Source: an uncultured Sutterellaceae bacterium (GTDB taxonomy: Bacteria > Pseudomonadota > Gammaproteobacteria > Burkholderiales > Burkholderiaceae_F). Taken from it: a stretch of 5,354 nt of DNA. Each line of letters opens with the position of its first letter. Position 1 is the stretch's first letter. The translations under genes were made by a program, and so were the position numbers. Below the pieces are notes generated by a model. It had not been told where the DNA came from and did not search any database. It saw nothing but the letters and a program-made list of their open reading frames with translations. The stretch spans positions 1 to 5,354 of the forward strand of contig CAMYAA010000101.1 of assembly GCA_947253615.1 (NCBI GenBank), read 5' to 3'. Below are positions 1 through 4,717 of the stretch, piece by piece.

Positions 1-46
1 GGTACATAGGAAGCTTTGTCCATAATGACAAAGCTTCCTATGTACC
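1..46. repeat. perfect 20-bp inverted repeat, 6-nt loop
   Basis: Bases 1-20 are the exact reverse complement of bases 27-46, separated by CATAAT at 21-26. No mismatch occurs in the 20 pairs. The repeat lies inside the reading frame of the small minus-strand membrane ORF, and neither arm is followed by a T-run, so it does not look like an intrinsic terminator. It starts at the very first base of the window, so the arms may extend further left. If base 1 is a contig end, a fold-back (self-complementary end) assembly or amplification artefact is the simplest explanation. A genuine cruciform or an element end is possible but nothing else supports it. Confidence 0.9.
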
Positions 47-98
47 AAAGAATCACCAAAGACGCCACGCCAAGGGCAATCGCAACGATGGATTTCAT
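1..98 (-). CDS. small membrane-anchored protein, N-terminal part only (runs off left edge)
   Basis: An ATG at 98 opens a frame that stays open to the window edge, giving 32 residues beginning MKSIVAIALGVASLVILWYI. Residues 4-26 are almost entirely hydrophobic after a single lysine, which fits a signal anchor or an N-terminal transmembrane helix. A good Shine-Dalgarno (TAGGAGAG on the minus strand, 115-108) lies nine bases upstream and includes the hemW stop codon, so the ORF would be the fourth cistron of the rph-rdgB-hemW operon and translationally linked to hemW. I do not recognise the family. Codons after about residue 26 come from the second arm of the 20-bp inverted repeat and may be artefactual, so only the first 25 or so residues should be trusted. 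The ORF could also be the start of a longer membrane protein. Confidence 0.55.
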   Translation of the reverse strand, partial: MKSIVAIALGVASLVILWYIGSFVIMDKASYV

Positions 99-107
99 AA
101 TGTTTTG

Positions 108-115
108 CTCTCCTA
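108..115 (-). promoter_or_regulatory. ribosome binding site overlapping the hemW stop codon
   Basis: On the minus strand TAGGAGAG spans the hemW TAG stop (115-113) and sits nine bases before the ATG at 98. It is the best Shine-Dalgarno match on this strand in the window and is the main evidence that the short downstream membrane ORF is a real gene. Confidence 0.6.
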
Positions 116-1249
116 ATCTGCCAAAAAGGCTTCTTGAACGTCGGACAAGAAATGCTGTCCACGATCCGTTAAGGTCAATGTCTGGGCCTGACGCTCAATG
201 AGTTTCTGAGCCTCCAGGGTTTGTAATGTGGGTTCGATGGTTTCTAAAGGAACCCCGGTGTGCGCAACAAAATCCGTCAGATCCACCGGGGTATACAAAC
301 GCAATTGATTGAGCATGTATTCAAACGGGCGATCCGCCAAAGGCACCAATTCTGGTTCACTCAAAGGTTGGTCAATGTAAGCCTTGGGCGCTGTTTTGCC
401 CGACCAACGGTAGACGCCCTCGACGTTGGACACTTTACCGTGAGCGCCCGCACCAATCGCTAAATAATCCCCGTAATGCCAATAATTTAAATTATGGCGA
501 CAGAAGTATGGATCCTTCGCGTAACCCGAAACTTCGTAGTGCGTAAAGCCCGCTTTCGCGGCGCTTGACTCGACGAAGTCACTCATTTCCGAGAGAAGGT
601 CAACGTCAGGCAAGCCTTCAGGCTCGCGCTTATAAAAAGTGGTTCCCTCTTCCAACGTAAGTTGATAGTAGGAAAGGTGCGTAGAACCCGCCTCCACTGC
701 GCGCTTAAATTCTGCGGCAAGTTCGTCGAGCGTTTGATGCGGCAATCCAAACATCAAGTCAAGATTAAAGTTGTCAAAAACTCGCGAAGCTTCTTCGAGC
801 GTATGAATAGCCTCTTGAGCCGAATGAATACGCCCCAACACTTTGAGGTGCGCATCGTGAAAACTCTGAACCCCCAAAGACAATCGATTGACGCCCGCTG
901 CTCGAAAATCACGTAAAGCTTTCGCTTCAGAAGCGCCTGGGTTGGCTTCCATCGTGATTTCAATATTGGGCTCGAACCCAAAAAGCTTTTCTGCCTGCGA
1001 CAACAAAGCTTCCATCGTTTGAGGACGCATGAGATTAGGCGTTCCGCCCCCGACAAAAATCGTATGCAAAGGACGTGATTGTGCCCAAGGCACCTGACGC
1101 GCCATATCCTCGAGCAGGCGCGCTAGATACGCCGACTCCAACGATTCGCCTTTTAAGACATGCGAATTAAAGTCACAATAGGGACATTTTTTAACGCACC
1201 AAGGCCAATGAATATAGAGCGAGAGCGGAATCGAGCCCGTATCGATCAT
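113..1249 (-). CDS. hemW: HemW, radical SAM heme chaperone (formerly 'HemN-like coproporphyrinogen III oxidase')
   Basis: The 378-residue product has the radical SAM cluster motif CVKKCPYCDF (C18, C22, C25), which would bind a [4Fe-4S] cluster and S-adenosylmethionine. Phe follows where true HemN has a fourth Cys (CxxxCxxCxC), so this is HemW rather than the oxygen-independent coproporphyrinogen oxidase. GGGTP (67-71) is the usual SAM-binding glycine motif. HNLNYW (252-257) matches the HNxxYW motif linked to heme binding in HemW. The HemN_C-type region fills about residues 300-378. HemW proteins bind heme and deliver it to respiratory enzymes in the cytoplasm or at the inner membrane face. 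I chose the ATG at 1249 because it overlaps the rdgB stop as TAATG. The frame extends five codons upstream only to a TTG at 1264, which has no advantage. Length is normal for the family (about 380). Many databases still give the old oxidase name. Confidence 0.95.
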   Translation of the reverse strand: MIDTGSIPLSLYIHWPWCVKKCPYCDFNSHVLKGESLESAYLARLLEDMARQVPWAQSRPLHTIFVGGGTPNLMRPQTMEALLSQAEKLFGFEPNIEITMEANPGASEAKALRDFRAAGVNRLSLGVQSFHDAHLKVLGRIHSAQEAIHTLEEASRVFDNFNLDLMFGLPHQTLDELAAEFKRAVEAGSTHLSYYQLTLEEGTTFYKREPEGLPDVDLLSEMSDFVESSAAKAGFTHYEVSGYAKDPYFCRHNLNYWHYGDYLAIGAGAHGKVSNVEGVYRWSGKTAPKAYIDQPLSEPELVPLADRPFEYMLNQLRLYTPVDLTDFVAHTGVPLETIEPTLQTLEAQKLIERQAQTLTLTDRGQHFLSDVQEAFLAD

Positions 1250-1854
1250 TAGACCCAGCCCCAAACGGTTTTTAAGAGTTCCGCCATCACTTTTAATGCC
1301 TGGCCACGATGGCTACGCGCGTTCTTTTCTTCTGGCGTTAGCTCCGCAGCAGTCTTCTGTAATTCTGGCACGAAGAAATGCGGATCGTAGCCAAAGCCAC
1401 CCGAACCACCGGGTTGATCAACAATCTCACCAAACCAACGACCTACAGCAATCAAAGGTTCGGGATCGTCAGGATGACGTACGGCACAGAGCACACAAAT
1501 GAAGTGCGCACGACGATCGCTCACGCCTTGTAAGTTCTTCACTAATAATGCATTGTTGCGAAGGTCATCGTGTTCTGGGCCCGAGTAGCGGGCGGAATAA
1601 ACGCCAGGAGCACCGCCTAACGCTGCCACGCAAATGCCAGAATCATCGGCCATCGCGGGCTTACCCGTTTCACGAGAGGCGTGTCGAGCTTTTTGAAGAG
1701 CATTTTCCACAAACGTATGGAAAGGCTCTTCGCATTCCGTGACACCCAGGGCGCCTTGATTAATCAGTTCCACACCCAAGGGCGCAAACATCGCGCTAAA
1801 TTCGCGCATCTTACCCTTGTTATTGGTCGCTAAAACTAAGGTTTTCTCGCTCAT
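1249..1854 (-). CDS. rdgB: RdgB/HAM1 family XTP/dITP (non-canonical purine NTP) pyrophosphatase
   Basis: This cytoplasmic house-cleaning enzyme hydrolyses dITP, ITP and XTP to the monophosphate and pyrophosphate, keeping deaminated purines out of DNA and RNA. Family marks in order: the N-terminal ATNNKGK loop (residues 9-15), the catalytic-acid motif ADDSG (69-73), GVYSARYSG (84-92), GGSGGFGYDPHF (149-160) and the base-binding SHRGQAL (181-187). The 201-residue length is close to E. coli RdgB (197). The frame has two in-frame ATGs, at 1860 and 1854. The first overlaps the rph stop (TAATG) but lies only two bases from the AAGGAG sequence, while the second has the standard eight-base spacing, so I prefer 1854; the alternative adds Met-Pro. 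It lies between rph and hemW and its own stop overlaps the hemW ATG. The rdgB-hemW pair is also adjacent in E. coli (yggV-yggW). Confidence 0.96.
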   Translation of the reverse strand: MSEKTLVLATNNKGKMREFSAMFAPLGVELINQGALGVTECEEPFHTFVENALQKARHASRETGKPAMADDSGICVAALGGAPGVYSARYSGPEHDDLRNNALLVKNLQGVSDRRAHFICVLCAVRHPDDPEPLIAVGRWFGEIVDQPGGSGGFGYDPHFFVPELQKTAAELTPEEKNARSHRGQALKVMAELLKTVWGWV

Positions 1855-1859
1855 GGGCA

Positions 1860-2600
1860 TTACTCCTTCGACAAGGCTTCGCGCTGAGCCACCATAATGT
1901 CAAAATTGCCCTTCTTGGCAAGACTCAATAACGTCATCAACGTTTCTTGAGCAAAGGGTTCGCCTTCCGCTGTCCCTTGGATTTCAATAAAGCGACCATC
2001 TTCCGTCATGACGACGTTCATGTCGGTGTCGCAGGAAGAGTCTTCACCATAGTTAAGGTCTAACATTGGCACACCGTCAACGACACCCACCGAGATGGCA
2101 CTCATGGCTCCCTTCAAAGGCATTTCCGTAATCAGGCCTTCTTTCATCATCCATGTCACGGCATCGTGCAAGGCCACATAAGCCCCGGAGATACTCGCAC
2201 AGCGCGTACCACCGTCTGCCTGAATCACGTCACAGTCAATTTGAATCGTGTTTTCACCCAACTTTTCGCGATCGACAATCGCGCGAAGACTGCGACCGAT
2301 TAAACGCTGAATTTCCTGCGTACGACCACTTTGCTTACCTTTAGCAGCTTCGCGATCGTTACGAGTACCCGTGGAGCGAGGCAACAAGGCGTATTCTGCC
2401 GTGACCCAGCCTTGTCCCTTTCCTTCTAAAAAGCGGGGAACTCCCTTCGTCACCGAGGCCGTCACCAAAACTTTGGTATCACCCACACACACCAACACGC
2501 TACCTTCAGCGTATTTCGTATAGTGGCGAACGAAAGAAATCGGTCGAGTTTGATCTAAAGCGCGACCATCAGCGCGTACAGCAAGAATCCCAGAATTCAT
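1860..2600 (-). CDS. rph: ribonuclease PH (phosphorolytic 3'-5' exoribonuclease, tRNA 3'-end maturation)
   Basis: RNase PH trims nucleotides beyond the CCA end of tRNA precursors using inorganic phosphate and releasing nucleoside diphosphates; it acts as a ring-shaped hexamer in the cytoplasm. The 246-residue protein shows the family N-terminus [12 protein letters not shown] (9-20), YAEGSVLV (30-37), [11 protein letters not shown] (40-50), the arginine-rich region [10 protein letters not shown] to [16 protein letters not shown] (75-107), the phosphate-binding GGTR (130-133), and the metal-site acidic segment [14 protein letters not shown] (186-199). Length matches the family (about 238-245), and no frameshift is present, unlike the well-known E. 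coli K-12 rph-1 allele. The ATG at 2600 gives the expected N-terminus; upstream there is only a purine-rich GAGTGATGAG tract as a weak ribosome site. It is the first gene of the minus-strand operon and is divergent from yicC, the arrangement also known in E. coli. Confidence 0.97.
   Translation of the reverse strand: MNSGILAVRADGRALDQTRPISFVRHYTKYAEGSVLVCVGDTKVLVTASVTKGVPRFLEGKGQGWVTAEYALLPRSTGTRNDREAAKGKQSGRTQEIQRLIGRSLRAIVDREKLGENTIQIDCDVIQADGGTRCASISGAYVALHDAVTWMMKEGLITEMPLKGAMSAISVGVVDGVPMLDLNYGEDSSCDTDMNVVMTEDGRFIEIQGTAEGEPFAQETLMTLLSLAKKGNFDIMVAQREALSKE
1863..1868 (-). promoter_or_regulatory. rdgB ribosome binding site deciding between two ATGs
   Basis: AAGGAG on the minus strand lies just upstream of the rph stop codon (1862-1860). 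Spacing is two bases to the ATG at 1860 and eight bases to the ATG at 1854, which favours the latter as the rdgB start. The site sits within the last codons of rph, so ribosomes finishing rph would be placed to reinitiate here. Confidence 0.6.
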
Positions 2601-2619
2601 CTCATCACTCTTTAAAATA

Positions 2620-2649
2620 AATATCTCTAGACACTAGAGAACATGACTA
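2620..2649 (-). promoter_or_regulatory. candidate sigma-70 promoter for rph-rdgB-hemW
   Basis: On the minus strand TAGTCA (2649-2644; 4 of 6 to TTGACA) and GATATT (2625-2620; 4 of 6 to TATAAT) are separated by 18 bases. Transcription would start near 2613, leaving only about a dozen bases of leader before the rph ATG at 2600. Both boxes are weak and TATTTA at 2623-2618 is an alternative -10, so this is a guess based on position. Confidence 0.25.
2624..2640. repeat. 7-bp perfect inverted repeat, possible operator
   Basis: TCTCTAG (2624-2630) and CTAGAGA (2634-2640) are exact reverse complements around ACA. The repeat fills most of the spacer of the candidate rph promoter, a position where a dimeric regulator could act on rph and possibly also on divergent yicC. 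No regulator gene lies in the window and I do not recognise the motif, so its function is inferred from symmetry and location only. Confidence 0.35.
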
Positions 2650-2728
2650 CAGGTTCCTTCATGTTACTCGAATTTCAGAAATCTGCTTTTACGAAAGAAT
2701 AAAAGTTCGTTAAAAAGCTTGGTCCCCG

Positions 2729-2758
2729 TTCCCTACTAGCTTTATCCCTTAGTACAAT
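2729..2758 (+). promoter_or_regulatory. candidate sigma-70 promoter for yicC-gmk
   Basis: TACAAT at 2753-2758 matches five of six bases of the -10 consensus. A poor -35 (TTCCCT, 2729-2734, three of six) lies 18 bases upstream. Transcription would begin near 2765, about 22 bases before the yicC ATG, with AGGA at 2778-2781 as the ribosome site. The -10 is convincing; the weak -35 suggests a modest or activated promoter. Confidence 0.5.
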
Positions 2759-2786
2759 ATGGGCACCTATTTTTAGCAGGATCCTT

Positions 2787-3686
2787 ATGTCTATCAACAG
2801 CATGACGGGGTATAGCAATGTTCGTGGAACATGTGCTTTAGGACGCCTCAATATTGAAATGCGCTCAGTCAATGGGCGCTTTTTAGATTTACTTTTCCGC
2901 TCGCCCGAAGATTTACGTTTTACCGAACCTCGTGTTCGCGAAACGCTTCAAAATGCACTTTCACGCGGGAAAGTGGAAATCCGTTTGGATTTAAAAACGG
3001 ACGAATCGGCCTTAGCAACGCAAATCAACAAGACCGTTTTGCAAAACATTCTGAACCTTCAGAAAGATATTCATGCTGTTGTGCCTGAGGCCCGACCCTT
3101 ATCGGTCTCGGATCTGATGCAAACGCCTGGCGTTTTATTGGCAGATACACCGGACCAAGAAGTGCTGATGCAAGAAGTATTGGCGCTCTTAAAGCAGGCG
3201 ATTGACCAATTCATCGCCTCGCGTGAACGTGAAGGTCAGGCGTTAGCCAAAGTCTTATTGAAAAACTGCGATCAAATTGAAGCAGTGGCAACGGACATCC
3301 AAGGTCGCATTGGCGACATCTTGGAAAACATTAATCAAAAGCTTCAAGATCGTTTAAAAGACGCCCTATCCGCCCATTTAACGGATAACTCGTTATTGAG
3401 CAAAGAAGAAGTCAACGAACGTATTCGTCAAGAAGTGACGCTTTACGCCATTCGTATGGACGTTGAAGAAGAAATCAATCGCTTACTCACGCACGTGAAA
3501 GAAATCCGCCGCACTTTAGAAAAAGGGGGCGCCGTGGGTCGTCGCTTGGACTTCATCATTCAAGAATTGAATCGCGAAGCCAACACGTTGGGCTCTAAAG
3601 CCTTAGCCATCGAAATGACCAACGCGTCACTGCAACTTAAAGTTGTCATTGAACAAATGCGCGAACAAGTTCAGAATCTCGAATAA
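2787..3686 (+). CDS. yicC: YicC/YloC family endoribonuclease
   Basis: The 299-residue protein is full length (E. coli YicC 287). It begins [14 protein letters not shown], the family's SMTGY/F signature at residues 5-9, followed by [15 protein letters not shown] (25-39) and [10 protein letters not shown] (60-69) in the YicC_N domain. The C-terminal DUF1732 domain ends with the very conserved [20 protein letters not shown] (251-270) and [12 protein letters not shown]. The middle (about 130-230) is predicted to be long amphipathic helices. Members are now described as metal-dependent endoribonucleases involved in RNA turnover; in E. coli YicC has been tied to small-RNA (RyhB) decay. ATG 2787 is preceded by AGGA five bases upstream and is the only start giving the full motif. 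It stands first in a plus-strand cluster, 37 bases before gmk. YicC/YloC genes also neighbour gmk in Firmicutes and rph in E. coli. Confidence 0.95.
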   Translation: MSINSMTGYSNVRGTCALGRLNIEMRSVNGRFLDLLFRSPEDLRFTEPRVRETLQNALSRGKVEIRLDLKTDESALATQINKTVLQNILNLQKDIHAVVPEARPLSVSDLMQTPGVLLADTPDQEVLMQEVLALLKQAIDQFIASREREGQALAKVLLKNCDQIEAVATDIQGRIGDILENINQKLQDRLKDALSAHLTDNSLLSKEEVNERIRQEVTLYAIRMDVEEEINRLLTHVKEIRRTLEKGGAVGRRLDFIIQELNREANTLGSKALAIEMTNASLQLKVVIEQMREQVQNLE

Positions 3687-3723
3687 ATTTACTTCCGTAT
3701 TACCGTTAAAGCACTCATTCATT

Positions 3724-4359
3724 ATGAATAACAATACGAACTACAGCGGTCGCCTCTTCCTTGTTACCGCCCCTTCGGGCGCTGGCAAGTCCTCGTTAGT
3801 GAACGCCCTTTTGAAAAAAGAACCGAGCATTCGACTCTCGATCTCTCACACGACGCGTGCACCGCGTCCTGGCGAAGAAAATGGTCGTGAATATCACTTC
3901 GTGAGCGAAGCTGAATTCTTAGCCATGAAAGAACGTGACGAATTCCTCGAGTCTGCCCTCGTTCATGGCAATTATTACGGGACAAGCCGTCTTTGGATCG
4001 AACGTCAAATGGCGCAAGGCAATGACGTTTTATTAGAAATCGATTGGCAAGGGGCTCGTCAAGTCCGCCAATGCTTTAAAGACACGGTCGGGATTTTTAT
4101 CCTCCCTCCTTCGATTGAAGCCCTTGAATGGCGACTTAATCACCGTGGTACTGATTCACCTCAAACAATCACGCGCCGTCTGTTGGCCGCCGGGGCTGAA
4201 ATGGCTCACGCCCCTGAGTTTGAGTACGTTATAATTAATGAAGACTTTGATATCGCCCTCGAACAAATGCGTTCGGCTGTCGTAGCGAGTCGACTCGCTT
4301 ATAAATTCCAGTCCGTACGTCATCGTGAGCAATTCATCAGCTTGGGAATCCCACTCTGA
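3724..4359 (+). CDS. gmk: guanylate kinase
   Basis: Gmk transfers phosphate from ATP to GMP or dGMP to give GDP or dGDP in the cytoplasm, an essential step towards GTP and hence (p)ppGpp. The 211-residue protein has the P-loop APSGAGKSS (16-24; most relatives start it with Gly), the GMP-binding segment [20 protein letters not shown] (41-60) with R45, R48 and Y57, the second GMP contact region [14 protein letters not shown] (76-89), the Walker-B-like [10 protein letters not shown] (102-111), and the lid helix TRRLLAAG (150-157). Length is normal (E. coli 207). The frame continues upstream over the end of yicC, but the ATG at 3724 gives the standard N-terminus; the upstream codons read like no family member. 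No clear Shine-Dalgarno precedes this ATG, so translation may depend on coupling with yicC or on an A/T-rich leader. Product and start are secure; only initiation efficiency is uncertain. Confidence 0.97.
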   Translation: MNNNTNYSGRLFLVTAPSGAGKSSLVNALLKKEPSIRLSISHTTRAPRPGEENGREYHFVSEAEFLAMKERDEFLESALVHGNYYGTSRLWIERQMAQGNDVLLEIDWQGARQVRQCFKDTVGIFILPPSIEALEWRLNHRGTDSPQTITRRLLAAGAEMAHAPEFEYVIINEDFDIALEQMRSAVVASRLAYKFQSVRHREQFISLGIPL

Positions 4360-4365
4360 TAGAAT
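4357..4365 (+). promoter_or_regulatory. candidate extended -10 promoter for rpoZ
   Basis: TGATAGAAT forms a TGn extension plus a five-of-six -10 hexamer (TAGAAT, 4360-4365), overlapping the gmk stop codon. No good -35 lies at the usual distance, which fits an extended -10 promoter. Transcription would start near 4372, about 50 bases before the rpoZ ATG. This would let rpoZ be expressed independently of yicC-gmk. Confidence 0.4.
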
Positions 4366-4372
4366 GAACGTT

Positions 4373-4402
4373 TGCGAAAAATGTTCGCAGGATTCGCTTT
4401 TT
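4373..4402 (+). terminator. weak hairpin with T-rich tail between gmk and rpoZ (possible attenuator)
   Basis: TGCGAA (4373-4378) pairs with TTCGCA (4384-4389) around a 5-nt loop. The same left arm can alternatively pair its GCGAA with TTCGC at 4393-4397, which is directly followed by TTTTT (4398-4402) and a second T-run. The stems are only five or six pairs with limited GC, so termination would be inefficient. It lies in the leader of the proposed rpoZ transcript and could equally be chance. Confidence 0.3.
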
Positions 4403-4422
4403 ACTTTTTTATTTGAAGAAAC

Positions 4423-4623
4423 ATGGCACGCATTACTGTTGAAGATTGCCTCAAGAAAGTCCCTAATCGTTTTCAGATGGTTCTTGTGGCCGCATACCGC
4501 GCTCGTCAATTAACCCAAGGTCATGCCTCCAAGATTGACAGCAAAGACAAGCCTGGTGTTTTGGCTTTGCGTGAAATCGCTAAAGGTGAAGTGGGTATTG
4601 AAATGCTCAAGCGCGTTTCGTAA
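4423..4623 (+). CDS. rpoZ: DNA-directed RNA polymerase omega subunit
   Basis: Omega binds the beta-prime subunit and helps RNA polymerase assembly and stability. The 66-residue product opens with the canonical [10 protein letters not shown], followed by [16 protein letters not shown] (15-30) and ends its conserved part with [12 protein letters not shown] (47-58). It lacks the long charged tail of E. coli omega (91 residues); as I recall, omegas of about 67 residues are usual in Betaproteobacteria, so this is a normal form, not a truncation. The N-terminal MAR residues that help form ppGpp site 1 with beta-prime in E. coli are present. GAAGAA just before ATG 4423 is a modest ribosome site. It sits between gmk and spoT as in E. 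coli, but has its own candidate promoter upstream and a strong terminator directly downstream. Confidence 0.96.
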   Translation: MARITVEDCLKKVPNRFQMVLVAAYRARQLTQGHASKIDSKDKPGVLALREIAKGEVGIEMLKRVS

Positions 4624-4650
4624 GGGTAGTTTATCCTTATAGCAACACCC

Positions 4651-4699
4651 AACGGCCAGTATGTTCGTGACGTCGAGTCTGAGAGCGCTGGCCGTTTTT
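4651..4699 (+). terminator. intrinsic terminator after rpoZ
   Basis: AACGGCCAG (4651-4659) is the exact reverse complement of CTGGCCGTT (4688-4696), giving a nine-pair, GC-rich stem that runs straight into TTTTT (4695-4699) and then ATT. The 28-nt loop is larger than usual and contains the short palindrome GACGTC, which may fold a little. It lies 27 bases after the rpoZ stop and ends 18 bases before the spoT start, so it should end the gmk-rpoZ transcript or limit read-through into spoT. Confidence 0.75.
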
Positions 4700-4717
4700 A
4701 TTCGAGGTTAGTATTGT

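Larger units (their letters stand above)
2601..2786. other. divergent intergenic region rph / yicC
   Basis: These 186 bases separate the two divergent operons. They are clearly A+T-richer than the flanking genes and have no convincing ORF. They hold the candidate promoters for both directions, a perfect 7-bp inverted repeat (2624-2640), and a looser one at 2691-2710 (ACGAA, ten bases, TTCGT; flanking T and A runs extend it imperfectly). I see no riboswitch-like or RNA-gene structure. In some Burkholderiales a PP2C-type phosphatase gene lies between rph and yicC (recalled, not checked); it is absent here. Confidence 0.7.

Noticed and set aside
1..46. Inverted repeat as an intrinsic terminator for the hemW operon
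   Set aside because: Neither arm is followed by a T-run and it lies within an open reading frame 70 bases after the hemW stop.
16..201. Plus-strand 61-residue ORF across the repeat and the hemW end
   Set aside because: It runs antisense to hemW and the small membrane ORF, has no family-like sequence, and part of it is the inverted repeat.
260..916. Plus-strand ORFs at 260-463 and 662-916
   Set aside because: Both are antisense shadows of hemW, which has complete radical SAM motifs across this interval.
754..1056. Minus-strand 100-residue ORF
   Set aside because: Out-of-frame shadow inside hemW, basic and low in recognisable motifs, with no ribosome site.
113..1249. hemN (oxygen-independent coproporphyrinogen III oxidase)
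   Set aside because: The cluster motif lacks the fourth Cys after CxxxCxxC (Phe27 instead) and HNxxYW is present, which point to HemW.
2675..2872. Minus-strand 65-residue ORF spanning the divergent region and yicC start
   Set aside because: It overlaps the yicC N-terminus and candidate promoter, and shows no motif or proper ribosome site.
3643..3723. Upstream extension of the gmk frame into yicC
   Set aside because: The 27 extra residues do not resemble any guanylate kinase N-terminus and would overlap yicC; ATG 3724 gives the standard start.
4156..4513. Minus-strand 117-residue ORF and plus-strand 62-residue ORF at the gmk/rpoZ junction
   Set aside because: Both overlap gmk and rpoZ in other frames; rpoZ carries unmistakable omega signatures.
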